A stretch of DNA of 64,000 bases from Collinsella tanakaei. Its GTDB lineage: Bacteria; Actinomycetota; Coriobacteriia; Coriobacteriales; Coriobacteriaceae. A program made the position numbers and the translations under genes. The stretch is from the NCBI RefSeq assembly GCF_030373545.1, contig NZ_JAUDCO010000005.1, forward strand, positions 124,001 to 188,000. Direction: 5' to 3'. Shown piece after piece: positions 48,273 through 57,575 of this stretch; position 1 is the stretch's first letter; every line of letters starts with the position of its first letter. The notes beneath the pieces were generated by a model that saw nothing but the letters and a program-made list of their open reading frames with translations, made no database searches and was not told the DNA's origin.

Positions 48273-49421
48273 CTATCGTTTGAGATAGCGCCTCAGCAAA
48301 AACGCCAGGGCGAGCGGTTCGAAGTCGGCAAGGCGGCGCGGGTTGTACCCGGTCTTGTCCGCGATCTTGTTCAGGCGGTTCTGCAGCGTGTTCTTGTGCA
48401 GGAACAATTCCTCGGCGCAGTGCACGATGCTGCCGTTGTGACGTACGTAGGCGTCGAAGACCCGCTGGTACTCATCGATCTCATCCTCGCTGAGGCCGCG
48501 GAACACATGCTCGACCAGCTGCGCCGCGTTATCGTTCGGAACGGAGGAGAGGATAAGCCCCAAGTCCATGTCCTCGTAGCGCATGAGCGATCCGGCCTGG
48601 TCGAATGAGAGCCACTCAAGCGCGCTGCAGGCCTCGTCGTAGCTGCGCCAATAGAGGCTCGAGGACTCTTCCACCCGTCCGGCTCCGAAGATGAGGGGAA
48701 CGCCGAGGATGCGCTTCGCGTCGGCGCTCATCTCATTCACCAGCGCAGGAATGCGCCGTTCGTCTCGGGCGTCGATAAACAGGCAGATGCCGCGTTCCAA
48801 AAACGCGAAGAAACTCGTTTTGAACGACTCGAAGCGCGCGTGGTACATCTCGTACAGGTCGTTGTAATCGAGAGCGCTGTCGTCCTCCGTTTGCGCTCGT
48901 CCCACGAGCATGAGGCGGGGAATATCGAGGTCGACGCGCAGCATCGATGCGTAATACGCAGCGAGGCTTTCGTCGTGGCGGCGCAGCTTGAGGATGCCGG
49001 CGAGGTTCGATACGCGCACGCGCCGGTCGTAGCGCTCCACGTGATCCCAGTTCTCGCGGATGAGGATCTCCGTCATCTTCTTGATGACGTTGCCGAACGG
49101 CTCCACCTCGGAGCGCTTGCCGGTGATACCTATAACCGCCACCGCTGTGTCCTGGAACATGACCGGTACGTTGATGCCGTGTCTTGCCCCCTTGAATTGG
49201 TGTTCGCTGTCGATGGGCACGGGCTGCTGCGTCTCAATGGCAAGGCGTGCCCCCTCATGTGTGGTGCCGATGCGCGTGCGATCGGTGCTCGCGATGATGG
49301 TACCCGTGGTGTCGAACAGGTTTATCTCGTGATTGATCACGTCTTTAAGGTTATCGACGATGGTCTCGGCGATCTTCGGGTCGAGATTCATGAGCGCCTC
49401 CGCGGTCTGCTGCAGTGTCAT
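48273..49421 (-). CDS. cdaR: CdaR/PucR-type sugar diacid regulator
   Basis: A 382-residue transcription factor, close to the 385 of E. coli CdaR. An N-terminal sugar-diacid recognition domain (about 5-135, AETIVDNLKDVINHEINLFD, GARHGINVPVMF) is followed by a GGDEF-like middle and a C-terminal PucR HTH (AEELFLHKNTLQNRLNKIAD). It faces away from the glucarate operon, as expected for its activator. The ATG at 49421 matches the family start; upstream residues in the longer frame are non-homologous. A dyad at 49452 may mediate autoregulation. Confidence 0.85.
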   Translation of the reverse strand: MTLQQTAEALMNLDPKIAETIVDNLKDVINHEINLFDTTGTIIASTDRTRIGTTHEGARLAIETQQPVPIDSEHQFKGARHGINVPVMFQDTAVAVIGITGKRSEVEPFGNVIKKMTEILIRENWDHVERYDRRVRVSNLAGILKLRRHDESLAAYYASMLRVDLDIPRLMLVGRAQTEDDSALDYNDLYEMYHARFESFKTSFFAFLERGICLFIDARDERRIPALVNEMSADAKRILGVPLIFGAGRVEESSSLYWRSYDEACSALEWLSFDQAGSLMRYEDMDLGLILSSVPNDNAAQLVEHVFRGLSEDEIDEYQRVFDAYVRHNGSIVHCAEELFLHKNTLQNRLNKIADKTGYNPRRLADFEPLALAFLLRRYLKR

Positions 49422-50019
49422 CAGTGTATCCAGATTTCCAACCGGCGAGTATGGTACGTGTACCAAGCATGTTCTGAAATTCAGGGCCTGAAGATGGTCA
49501 TGGGGCGTTTCTTGTTGTGCCGTGTGCCCTTTCGGCAAAAGGGGGAGCGACGCCGCCTGCGGAAACGAAATCGTTCTGTGAAGCTTGGAGAGAACGGCCG
49601 TCTGCATACAGGATGCGATTCCGCCGTACTGCCTTTGGTTAATGAAGCGTGTCTATCGAATACGCGGGGCACGGGGTATTCGGCCTGTGCCTTTAATTGT
49701 CGGCAAAGGTAAATCGAACGGGCTCGCTGCCGTGCACGTGGTACGTGAGATAAATCTTGTGAACGGTTGCTAAACATGAGTGAACGGCATTTCCATCCCC
49801 TGTATATCGATAAAACGCACGATTTCCGACTGTTATTATCAATTTCCGCAAAGAGGCGTCGTTGCCGAAAAAAGGAGAAGCCCCCGCAACTGTAGTTTCC
49901 AGACTATAGAACCGCTGAAGGCGCCACGGCATCCTTTGTTGCATCGTAACGGTAACGGTCATCTTAAGCAGGTGGTATGGGTTACCTTTTACCGGTAGCA
50001 ATGGAAAGGAGTGGCGGAT
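49422..50019. other. Divergent regulatory region of the glucarate locus
   Basis: About 600 bases without a convincing gene. It includes the dyad at 49452-49465, a possible promoter TTGTGAACGG...AACAT near 49757-49780, a possible structured leader with AAAAAAGGAGAAGC near 49868, and TGGTATGGGTTACC at 49974-49987 just before the ribosome site of the transporter gene. Confidence 0.5.
49452..49465. promoter_or_regulatory. TGGTAC-GT-GTACCA dyad upstream of cdaR
   Basis: A 14-bp dyad 30 nt upstream of the regulator start. It shares the TTGGTA-N4-TACCA form with the dyad at 55011-55028 before the second glucarate dehydratase, suggesting a common regulator. Confidence 0.5.
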
Positions 50020-51294
50020 ATGGCTCAGAACAACGAGAGCACGGCGACCGCAGCGAAGGGAGGCGGATTCATCGAATTCCTGAAGAAGCTCGGTCCGTCG
50101 ATTATTACGGTGCTGTCTTGGCTGGGTGCAGGCGACATCATTACCTCGGCGGTGTCCGGTTCAAGCTACGGATATGCCCTTATGTGGGTTCTGGTGCTTT
50201 CCTACCTGATTCGCTTCGTGATCGTCAACTGCATGCAGCGCTTCGAGCTCATGAACGTCAACGGCGAGGGCATGATTCATACCTGGGCGAAGATGACCAA
50301 GCTGTTCCCGATCATCTTGTGCCTCGGTTCCCTCATCATCGGCAACATGACGGTTGGTTACATCCTTCTTGGCGCCGCGCAGTGCCTCATGTGGCTTCTC
50401 GGTTTCGGCGACCAGATCGTCTACGCTCTTATCCTTGCGGTGCTGATGTTCGTGCTGCTCGGCGGTAGCGTCTTCTCTAAGCTGGAGAACGTCTTCAAGG
50501 TGCTCATCGCCGCAGTCGTTCTCATCCTCATCGTTCTTGCGGTCACCTGCACGCCCAACCCCGTTGACATCGCGCAGGGCCTGCTCTTCTCGATTCCCTC
50601 CAACGACGGTGCGTATGACGTCATGATCGTTATCCTCGGCATGGTCGGCGCCGTTGCTGGCTCCATGGGCAACCTGTTCCAGGGCATCAACCTTGCCGAG
50701 GGCGGCGTGCGCGATGCCTCCGCGTACAAGGGACAGACCAAGAGTCTGCTCTTCTCGGTCGTCATGGGTGCCATCCTCATCCTCTGCGTCTGGGTCGTCG
50801 GCGCCGAGATTCTTCGCCCCAACGGTATCGAGGTCAACACGCTTCAGGACATCGGCCTTGCGCTCGAGATGTACCTCGGTGTCTTCGGTGCGAAGCTGTT
50901 CTACCTCGGCATCGGCGGAACTCTGTTCTGTGCTGGCGCGAGCTGCGCGCTTGGCTACACCAAGCTCTTCGTGGCGAACTTCAACGAGCTCTTCCCCAAC
51001 CGTCAGAGCCGCGCCGAGTTCATCCAGCAGGATAAGCTCTACACCGTCCTGCTCGCGATCATGATCGCGGTGGCCTTCCTGTGGTCGCTGCCCATGATGC
51101 CCAGCCAGGTGTACATGACCCTGCTCACCAACGCGCTCCAGGTCTTCGTTGTTCCGTTCATCGCCGTGGGCGTCCTTCTCGTCACGGCAAGCAAGAAGTA
51201 CATGGGCGACCATACGAACAATATCGCCGAGAACATCGTTTTGGTCATCACGACTGTTCTGGCCATCGTATCGGTCGTGCAGACATTCCTGTAA
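50020..51294 (+). CDS. Nramp-superfamily transporter lacking the metal-site motif
   Basis: A 424-residue membrane protein with 11 predicted helices. TM1 (LGPSIITVLSWLGAGDIITS, then AVSGSSYGYALMW) aligns clearly with Nramp, but the metal-binding DPGN is GAGD, and the TM6 MPHN-type motif is GSMGN. Diagnostic Mn2+/Fe2+ ligands are therefore missing. As the first gene of a hexarate catabolic operon it is the only visible transporter, so a sugar-acid substrate is inferred. The ATG at 50020 follows AAAGGAG; GTG at 50011 is less likely. Confidence 0.75.
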   Translation: MAQNNESTATAAKGGGFIEFLKKLGPSIITVLSWLGAGDIITSAVSGSSYGYALMWVLVLSYLIRFVIVNCMQRFELMNVNGEGMIHTWAKMTKLFPIILCLGSLIIGNMTVGYILLGAAQCLMWLLGFGDQIVYALILAVLMFVLLGGSVFSKLENVFKVLIAAVVLILIVLAVTCTPNPVDIAQGLLFSIPSNDGAYDVMIVILGMVGAVAGSMGNLFQGINLAEGGVRDASAYKGQTKSLLFSVVMGAILILCVWVVGAEILRPNGIEVNTLQDIGLALEMYLGVFGAKLFYLGIGGTLFCAGASCALGYTKLFVANFNELFPNRQSRAEFIQQDKLYTVLLAIMIAVAFLWSLPMMPSQVYMTLLTNALQVFVVPFIAVGVLLVTASKKYMGDHTNNIAENIVLVITTVLAIVSVVQTFL

Positions 51295-51380
51295 TGCCCG
51301 GGATTCGATTTCCAACGTGACGTGGCGGGACTCGGGCGTATGTCGCTCGGGTCCTGCTTGGCATAGAGCGGAGGTAACAT

Positions 51381-52424
51381 TTGGACGCTAATTATCCCTT
51401 CGATGTGGTGAAGGACACGATCAAGCGAGCATTCGAGGCTATCGGGATGGATGAGGCCAAGGCCGAGGTCTGCGCGACCGTACATGCGCAGTCAAGCGCC
51501 GACGGTATCGAGAGCCATGGTCTCAACCGTGTGCCGCGTTTCGTGACCTACGTTCGCCAGGGCATGGTCGACCTTGCAGCGGAGCCCGAGCTCGTCGCGT
51601 CACGTGGCGTTGCTGAGAACTACGATGGGCATCGCGGCGTTGGGGTAACGAACGCGCTATTCTGCGCGGATCGCGCGATTGAGCTTGCGCGGGAACACGG
51701 TATCGGAGTCGTGACGCTCAGGAACACGACGCACTGGATGCGCGGCGGGACCTATGCGTGGCATATGGCCGATGCGGGGTTCATGGGTATCTGCTGGACG
51801 AACACGGAAAGCGTCATGCCCGCTTGGGGCAGCGACGAGCAGAGCGTGGGGAACAACCCGTTCTGCATCGCGATTCCTCACGGGGACGCGCCCGTGGTGG
51901 TCGATATGGCCATGAGCCAGTACTCCTATGGCAAGCTCGGCATGCTTAAGCTTGCGGGAAAGAAGCTTCCCTATCCCGGGGGGTTCGATGCGGAGGGGAA
52001 CCTCAGCAGCGATCCCGGGGCGATTCAGGCAAGCAGGCGCTTGCTGCCGACGGGATATTGGAAGGGCAGCAGCTTGGCGCTCGCGCTCGATCTTGCCGCG
52101 GCGATGCTCGCCGACGGGCGCTGCGGCACCGATATCGACGCGAAAACCGAGGGGAGCTGCGGCGGGTGCAGCCAGGTGTTCATGGCGTTCGATCCGAATC
52201 TCTTTGGAGATGAGGGAAGCTCAGCCGTGATGGTCGAGCGGCGGCTCGAAGCGCTCCACAGCGCTCATCCTGAGCACGAGGGCGATACGGTTGCCTATCC
52301 CGGAGAGCACACGCTCGAACGCCGCAAGCGCAGCATGTCCGAAGGCGTGCACGTCGACGGGCGCGTTTGGGACCAGGTCTGCCAGATCGCTCAGGGAGAT
52401 TTCGAAGTATTGGATATCGCGTAG
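51381..52424 (+). CDS. Malate/L-lactate dehydrogenase family oxidoreductase (DlgD/YiaK-like)
   Basis: A 347-residue NAD(P)H-dependent enzyme of the LDH2 family. SHGLNRVPRFVTYVRQG, the catalytic THWMRGGTYAWHMADAGFMG and CWTNTESVMPAWG match the 2,3-diketo-L-gulonate reductase (YiaK) branch. The C-terminus has PTGYWKGSSLALALDL. In this operon it could reduce or oxidise a keto-aldonate/hexarate derivative; the true substrate is uncertain. The TTG start at 51381 has GGAGG upstream. Confidence 0.82.
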   Translation: MDANYPFDVVKDTIKRAFEAIGMDEAKAEVCATVHAQSSADGIESHGLNRVPRFVTYVRQGMVDLAAEPELVASRGVAENYDGHRGVGVTNALFCADRAIELAREHGIGVVTLRNTTHWMRGGTYAWHMADAGFMGICWTNTESVMPAWGSDEQSVGNNPFCIAIPHGDAPVVVDMAMSQYSYGKLGMLKLAGKKLPYPGGFDAEGNLSSDPGAIQASRRLLPTGYWKGSSLALALDLAAAMLADGRCGTDIDAKTEGSCGGCSQVFMAFDPNLFGDEGSSAVMVERRLEALHSAHPEHEGDTVAYPGEHTLERRKRSMSEGVHVDGRVWDQVCQIAQGDFEVLDIA

Positions 52425-52485
52425 GCATGTTGGCCGGTCCCGTGCCGGCAAGCAGGCTGAAAGCGATAACGAAAGGAAGATAAAG

Positions 52486-53436
52486 ATGATGCAAGAGCAG
52501 GGCAACCGCACGATTCTGTGCGTGGTTCCGATGAACGAGGAGCAGCGCTCCCGTCTCGAGGCGGCTACGCCGGGTTGCACGATCGAGTACTCGACAATTA
52601 AGGATGCGACACCCGAGCAAGCGCAGGCTGCGGACATCATTCTAGGCAACGTAGCGTCTGAGAAAATCGCGGGTTCGCCGCGCCTGGCGTTCATGCAGCT
52701 GAACTCCGCCGGTGCCGACCACATCAAGGGCCTTGCCCCCACGACGCTTCTATCCACAGCGAGCGGCGCTTACGGTCAGGCCGTTTCAGAGCACGCGCTC
52801 GCGCTCCTGCTCTGCCTCATGAAGAAGCTCTATCTGTATCGCGATCATCAGGCGTCGTCCGAGTGGGTCGACGAGGGAAGTGCGACTTCGCTGGTCGAGG
52901 CAAACGTTTTGGTCATGGGCTGCGGAAATATCGGCTGCGCCTTCGCGCGCCTCGTCCGCGCTATGGGAGCGCGTGTGATCGGCATGAAACGCAACGCCTC
53001 CGCTATCCCCGACGGGTGCGACGAGGTGTGCACATCGGAGGATCTCGAGCGCGTCCTGCCGGATATGGATGTGGTGGTGTCGTTCCTCCCCTCGGGGCCC
53101 TCGACGGACGGCATGGCCGATGCCGCCTTCTTTGCCCGGATGAAGCGCAGCGCGTACTTCGTGAACGCGGGCCGCGGAAGCTTGGTCGATCAGGAGGCCC
53201 TGCGCCAGGCCCTTGAAAACGGCGAGATCGCCGCAGCGGCAATCGACGTCGCCACACCCGAGCCGCTTCCCGCAGACAGCCCGTTGTGGGGAGTCCGCAA
53301 CCTCGTGATAACCCCGCATGTCGCAGGCGGCTACCACTTGGCGCAGACGCTCGCCAATGTGGTGGATATCTGCATCGAGAACGCCGGTCGCTTCGTGCGC
53401 GGCGAGCAGCCGCGCAACCTTGTTTCCCGCGGGTAA
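52486..53436 (+). CDS. D-2-hydroxyacid dehydrogenase
   Basis: A 316-residue NAD-dependent enzyme. NAD motif VMGCGNIGCAFARLV (about residue 144), catalytic Arg/Glu/His-type segments FVNAGRGSLVDQEALRQAL, DVATPEPLP and ITPHVAGGYHL. It could act on tartronate semialdehyde/hydroxypyruvate or on a sugar-acid keto intermediate. The ATG at 52486 follows AAAGGAAG. It lies between the DlgD-like gene and the first glucarate dehydratase with short gaps, so it is co-transcribed. Confidence 0.85.
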   Translation: MMQEQGNRTILCVVPMNEEQRSRLEAATPGCTIEYSTIKDATPEQAQAADIILGNVASEKIAGSPRLAFMQLNSAGADHIKGLAPTTLLSTASGAYGQAVSEHALALLLCLMKKLYLYRDHQASSEWVDEGSATSLVEANVLVMGCGNIGCAFARLVRAMGARVIGMKRNASAIPDGCDEVCTSEDLERVLPDMDVVVSFLPSGPSTDGMADAAFFARMKRSAYFVNAGRGSLVDQEALRQALENGEIAAAAIDVATPEPLPADSPLWGVRNLVITPHVAGGYHLAQTLANVVDICIENAGRFVRGEQPRNLVSRG

Positions 53437-53483
53437 TCGCGATGCGGAACTTCCCTTATTCTTGCCTCAAATAAGGAGTGGTA

Positions 53484-54824
53484 ATGGTACCGGTAATCGA
53501 ATGTATGGAGGTCATTCCCGTTGCTGGCTATGACAGCATGCTGTTGAACCAGGCGGGAGCGCACGGGCCGTTCTTCACGCGCAATATCGTTGTTATGACC
53601 GATAGCAGCGGATTCACAGGCGTGGGGGAGGTGCCCGGAGGCGAGGTCATCACACGTCGCCTGGAGTCGTGCATCCCCCTCGTCGAGGGGCAGCCGATCG
53701 GGCGCTACAAGGATATTCTGCTCGCCTGCAATGATCACTTGACCGCCTCCCTGCGCGATCAAGGCGCCCTCGGGGCGGAGACGGCCCATGCTCAGATATT
53801 CAAGAAGGTCACGAATGCGCTTGCCGGTATCGAGGCACCGCTTCTCGATCTTCTCGGCAAGCACCTCGAGGTGCCCGTCGCCTCGCTTCTGGGCGATGGC
53901 CAGGTTCGCACCTCGGTGCGGTTCCTGGCTTACCTGTTCTATATCGGCGACCGCACCAAGACCGACCTGCCCTATCTCGCAGGCGATGACGACTCTGACG
54001 CATGGGGTCGCATCCGTCGTGAGCCTGCGCTCACGCCCGATGCAATCGTGCGCGAAGCCGAGGCGGCTCGGGAGCGGTACGGCTTCCACGATTTCAAGCT
54101 CAAAGGCGGTGTATTCCCAGGCGAGGAAGAAGTCGAGGCTGTGCGCGCCCTGAAGGAGCGGTTCCCCCAAGCGCGGATCACGCTCGACCCCAATGGCTGC
54201 TGGTCCCTTGACGAGGCGATTCGCCTCTGCGGCGATCTGGGCGGCGTGCTCGCGTATGCCGAGGATCCCTGCGGCGCCGAGGGTGTGTTCTCCGGACGCG
54301 AGACGATGGCGGAGTTTCACCGCATCACCGGGCTCGCCACGGCGACCAACATGGTCGATACCGACTGGCGCGAGATGAAGGCCGCCATCCGCCTCGACTC
54401 CGTGACGATCCCGCTTGCAGATCCGCATTTCTGGACCATGCAGGGCGCGGTCCGCGTCGCCCAGCTGTGCCACGACATGGATCTCACGTGGGGCGTGCAT
54501 TCGAATAACCACTTCGACATCTCGCTCGCCATGGTCGCGCATTGCGCCGCTGCCGCACCGGGGCGCGTGAACGCCTGCGATACCCACTACATCTGGCAGG
54601 ATGGTCAGCATCTGGGGACAACCGCACCTTGCTTCAAAGACGGTTGCCTGGAGGTTCCCCGCGATTGCGTCGGCTTGGGTATCGAGATCGACCGCGCGAA
54701 GCTCGAGGCGGCCCATCGGCTCTATGTCGAGAACGGTTGCGGTACGCGCGATGATGCGGCGGCCATGCAGTTCATCGTTCCCGGATGGAGGTACGACCCC
54801 AAGCGGCCGGCGCTCGTAAGGTAG
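53484..54824 (+). CDS. gudD: Glucarate dehydratase, copy 1 (enolase superfamily)
   Basis: A 446-residue enolase-superfamily enzyme with the glucarate dehydratase residues: FKLKGG (KxK base), LDPN, AEDP and ATNM metal/active-site segments and the His/Asp dyad in [12 protein letters not shown]. It dehydrates D-glucarate (and/or L-idarate) to 5-keto-4-deoxyglucarate. The ATG at 53484 follows AAGGAG. A second, similar copy follows after 333 nt. Divergence between copies may reflect different hexarate isomers. Confidence 0.9.
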   Translation: MVPVIECMEVIPVAGYDSMLLNQAGAHGPFFTRNIVVMTDSSGFTGVGEVPGGEVITRRLESCIPLVEGQPIGRYKDILLACNDHLTASLRDQGALGAETAHAQIFKKVTNALAGIEAPLLDLLGKHLEVPVASLLGDGQVRTSVRFLAYLFYIGDRTKTDLPYLAGDDDSDAWGRIRREPALTPDAIVREAEAARERYGFHDFKLKGGVFPGEEEVEAVRALKERFPQARITLDPNGCWSLDEAIRLCGDLGGVLAYAEDPCGAEGVFSGRETMAEFHRITGLATATNMVDTDWREMKAAIRLDSVTIPLADPHFWTMQGAVRVAQLCHDMDLTWGVHSNNHFDISLAMVAHCAAAAPGRVNACDTHYIWQDGQHLGTTAPCFKDGCLEVPRDCVGLGIEIDRAKLEAAHRLYVENGCGTRDDAAAMQFIVPGWRYDPKRPALVR

Positions 54825-55157
54825 CTGAGCCGCCGCGTACCGCGGCGGCTTGCCTTGCGCATGTGCTCGCCTGGTATGCAAAACAGGGGGCGCATCGCCT
54901 CGGTAGGGTAAGCGCTGCAGACGCTGTGGCCGATTCTGCAGCTGTAAATGGCATTTGCCTCAAACCGTTGGTGCGATGTGGGCTACCCGTAGCAAGCGAT
55001 TATCGCCGGTATTGGTATCGGTACCAATTTGGCAAAGGTCAACGAGCCGATATAAGGCTCCTGGAATATAGAAGAACCGCCGTGTGTTCCATAGAGTGGA
55101 ACCACCCGAGCGCGAAGGACTTCGCACGAAGCTGCAAACAAGAAGATGGTGAGGACT
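54825..55157. other. Gap between glucarate dehydratase genes, with dyads
   Basis: No gene. It contains the dyad at 55011-55028 and a second dyad GTTCCATAGAGTGGAAC at 55085-55101, consistent with a separate promoter for the second half of the operon. Confidence 0.5.
55011..55028. promoter_or_regulatory. ATTGGTA-N4-TACCAAT dyad
   Basis: An 18-bp inverted repeat (ATTGGTATCGGTACCAAT), 130 nt upstream of the second glucarate dehydratase. It resembles the dyad before cdaR. A likely operator for CdaR or a catabolite regulator. Confidence 0.55.
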
Positions 55158-56483
55158 ATGGTACCAGTCATTGAGAAGATCGAAGTCTACCCTGTTGCCG
55201 GCTACGACAGCATGCTGTTGAACCTTTCCGGCGCACACGGTCCGTACTTCACGCGCAACATCGTGATCCTGACCGACTCCGATGGCGTCGAGGGCATCTC
55301 CGAGGTTCCCGGTTCCACCAAGATCACCGAGGTCCTGAACGAGATCGACGACCTGGTTGTCGGCCAGCCCATTGGTCAGTACAAGAACATCGTCAAGTCC
55401 ATCCACGACAAGTACTCCGCGCTCGACGCCGGCGGCCGTGGCGACCAGACCTTCGACCTGCGCACCACCGTGCACGTCCAGACCGCCATCGAGACCGCGC
55501 TTCTCGACATCCTGGGCAAGCATCTGAACGTCCCCGTGGCGTCCCTGCTTGGCGACGGCCAGGTCCGCGACTCCGTGCGCTTCCTGGGCTACCTGTTCTA
55601 TGTCGGTGACCGCAACAAGACCGACCTGCCCTACATCCATGACGATGACGACTCCGACGCCTGGGGTCGCATCCGCCGCGACGAGGCCTTGACGCCCGAG
55701 GCGATCGTCGAGCTCGCCAAGGCTGCCTACGAGCGCTACGGCTTCAAGGACTGGAAGCTCAAGGGCGGCGTCTTCTCCTGCCCCGAGGAGCTCGAGGCCA
55801 TCCGCGCCCTCAAGAAGGAGTTCCCCAACGCCCGCATCGACCTCGACCCCAACGGCGCCTGGTCGCTCGCCGAGGCGGTCGAGAACTGCCGCGACATGGT
55901 CGGCATCCTGAGCTACTGTGAGGATCCCTGTGGCGCCGAGGGCCGCTTCTCCGGCCGTGAGACCATGGCCGAGTTCCATCGCCAGACCGGCCTGCCCACC
56001 GCCACCAACATGGTCGCCACCGACTGGCGCGAGATGAAGGCCGCCATCCGTCTGGACTCCGTGTCCATCCCGCTGGCCGACCCGCACTTCTGGACCATGC
56101 AGGGCGCCGTGCGCGTGGCGCAGCTGTGCCACGACATGGACCTCACCTGGGGCGTCCACTCCAACAACCACTTCGACATCTCGCTGGCCATGGTCGCCCA
56201 CTGCGCCGCCGCGGCGCCGGGCTTCTACAACGCCTGCGACACGCACTGGATCTGGCAGGATGGCCAGTTCCTCACCAAGAACCCGCCCAAGATCGAAGGC
56301 GGCGAGGTCAAGGTGCCCTACGACGTGCCCGGCCTCGGCATCGAGATCGACCGCGACGCGCTCGCCAAGGCGCACCAGCTCTACCTGGACAACGACCTCG
56401 GCACGCGCGACGATGCGATCGCCATGCAGTACCTCATTCCCGGATGGAAGTTCGACGCGAAGCGCCCCTGCCTCGTGCGTTAG
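55158..56483 (+). CDS. gudD: Glucarate dehydratase, copy 2
   Basis: A 441-residue paralogue of the preceding dehydratase with the same catalytic set: [32 protein letters not shown] and [16 protein letters not shown]. Both copies keep all residues, so neither looks like a dead GudX-type relative. The ATG at 55158 follows GGTGAGG; an ATG at 55146 is less likely. Codon use is markedly more GC3-rich than copy 1, suggesting higher expression or different origin. Confidence 0.9.
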   Translation: MVPVIEKIEVYPVAGYDSMLLNLSGAHGPYFTRNIVILTDSDGVEGISEVPGSTKITEVLNEIDDLVVGQPIGQYKNIVKSIHDKYSALDAGGRGDQTFDLRTTVHVQTAIETALLDILGKHLNVPVASLLGDGQVRDSVRFLGYLFYVGDRNKTDLPYIHDDDDSDAWGRIRRDEALTPEAIVELAKAAYERYGFKDWKLKGGVFSCPEELEAIRALKKEFPNARIDLDPNGAWSLAEAVENCRDMVGILSYCEDPCGAEGRFSGRETMAEFHRQTGLPTATNMVATDWREMKAAIRLDSVSIPLADPHFWTMQGAVRVAQLCHDMDLTWGVHSNNHFDISLAMVAHCAAAAPGFYNACDTHWIWQDGQFLTKNPPKIEGGEVKVPYDVPGLGIEIDRDALAKAHQLYLDNDLGTRDDAIAMQYLIPGWKFDAKRPCLVR

Positions 56484-56500
56484 AGATTGGAGAACCAGTC

Positions 56501-57412
56501 ATGTCCAACCCCATCGACATCACGAAGATGCACGGCATCATTCCACCCATCATCACCCCGGTTGACGAGAACGAGAACATTGACATCCCCCGCCTGCGCG
56601 AGCACGTGAACTACATCATCGAACATGGTGTGGACGGCATCCTCGCCTTCGGCAGCAATTCCGAGTTCTACATGTTCAGCGACGACGAGATGCTCGAGGC
56701 GACGGAGGCGATTATCGAGGAGGCCGCGGGTCGCGTGCCGGTCATCTTCGGACTGGGCCACATCAGGACCAAGCACGCCGTCGCCCTGGCGAAGCGGGCG
56801 GCGGAGCTTCCCATCGATGCCATTTCCGTTCTTCACCCCATGTTCATCCAGCCGACCGAGGAGGCCCTCGAGCATCATTTCACCGCGATCGCGAACGCGG
56901 TGCCCGATACGTTCGTCTTCATCTACCACAATCCCGGTCGATGCGGTTACGCCATGTCCAACGCGCTCATCTCGCGCTTGGCGCATCAGGTTCCCAATAT
57001 TCTGGGCATCAAGGACTCCACGGGCGATATCACGCGCCTGCAGGAGCTCGTTCGTCTGTGCTCTGATATCGATTTCGCGATTTTCGCGGGCAAGGACACC
57101 ACCGTGTTCCCCAGTCTGTGCTGCGGCGCCGACGGCGCGGTCTGCTCGACCTCGAACATGTTCCCCGATCTCGTGTGCGGCATCTACGACAAGTTCGTCG
57201 CCGGCGACTATGAGGGCTCGCGCGAGTGCCAGTTCAAGCTGAACCCCATCCGCCTGTCCCAGGATGCCGCGAGCTTCCCGGCCGCAACGAAGGACATGGC
57301 CAACCTCATGGGCATGAACGTGGGCCCCTCCGTGCTGCCCACCGAGGCCTCGAAGGGAGCCGTGCTCGAGGGCATGAAGGCTGCCATGCGGGCCGGCGGC
57401 TATCTCGACTAA
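56501..57412 (+). CDS. Dihydrodipicolinate synthase family aldolase, likely 5-keto-4-deoxyglucarate aldolase
   Basis: A 303-residue class I aldolase. The Schiff-base lysine is in GIKDSTGD and the catalytic tyrosine in FIYHNPGRCGYAM; GIIPPIITPVDENENID opens the barrel. DHDPS relatives include decarboxylating KdgD and true retro-aldolases. Because glycerate kinase and tartronate semialdehyde reductase follow, cleavage of 5-keto-4-deoxyglucarate to pyruvate and tartronate semialdehyde is inferred, replacing the unrelated GarL. ATG 17 nt after the dehydratase, with TTGGAGA. Confidence 0.82.
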   Translation: MSNPIDITKMHGIIPPIITPVDENENIDIPRLREHVNYIIEHGVDGILAFGSNSEFYMFSDDEMLEATEAIIEEAAGRVPVIFGLGHIRTKHAVALAKRAAELPIDAISVLHPMFIQPTEEALEHHFTAIANAVPDTFVFIYHNPGRCGYAMSNALISRLAHQVPNILGIKDSTGDITRLQELVRLCSDIDFAIFAGKDTTVFPSLCCGADGAVCSTSNMFPDLVCGIYDKFVAGDYEGSRECQFKLNPIRLSQDAASFPAATKDMANLMGMNVGPSVLPTEASKGAVLEGMKAAMRAGGYLD

Positions 57413-57575
57413 CGCCTTTCCCTGGCCGATGCCGCCTGCACCGCGGCGTCCGGCTTCAGCTCCCGTGCGCGGAGCGCCTCCCCCCTCGATTTTCCGCTCC
57501 GCGCGCGCAACTTGCTAGCCGACTTCGGCTGTACCGAATACTCCGTTTGCCTGATCTGACCGAAAGGAGGTACTC

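Noticed and set aside
49640-50010. Cobalamin or other known riboswitch in the glucarate leader
   Set aside because: Some structured sequence is present but no conserved box of a known class could be recognised.
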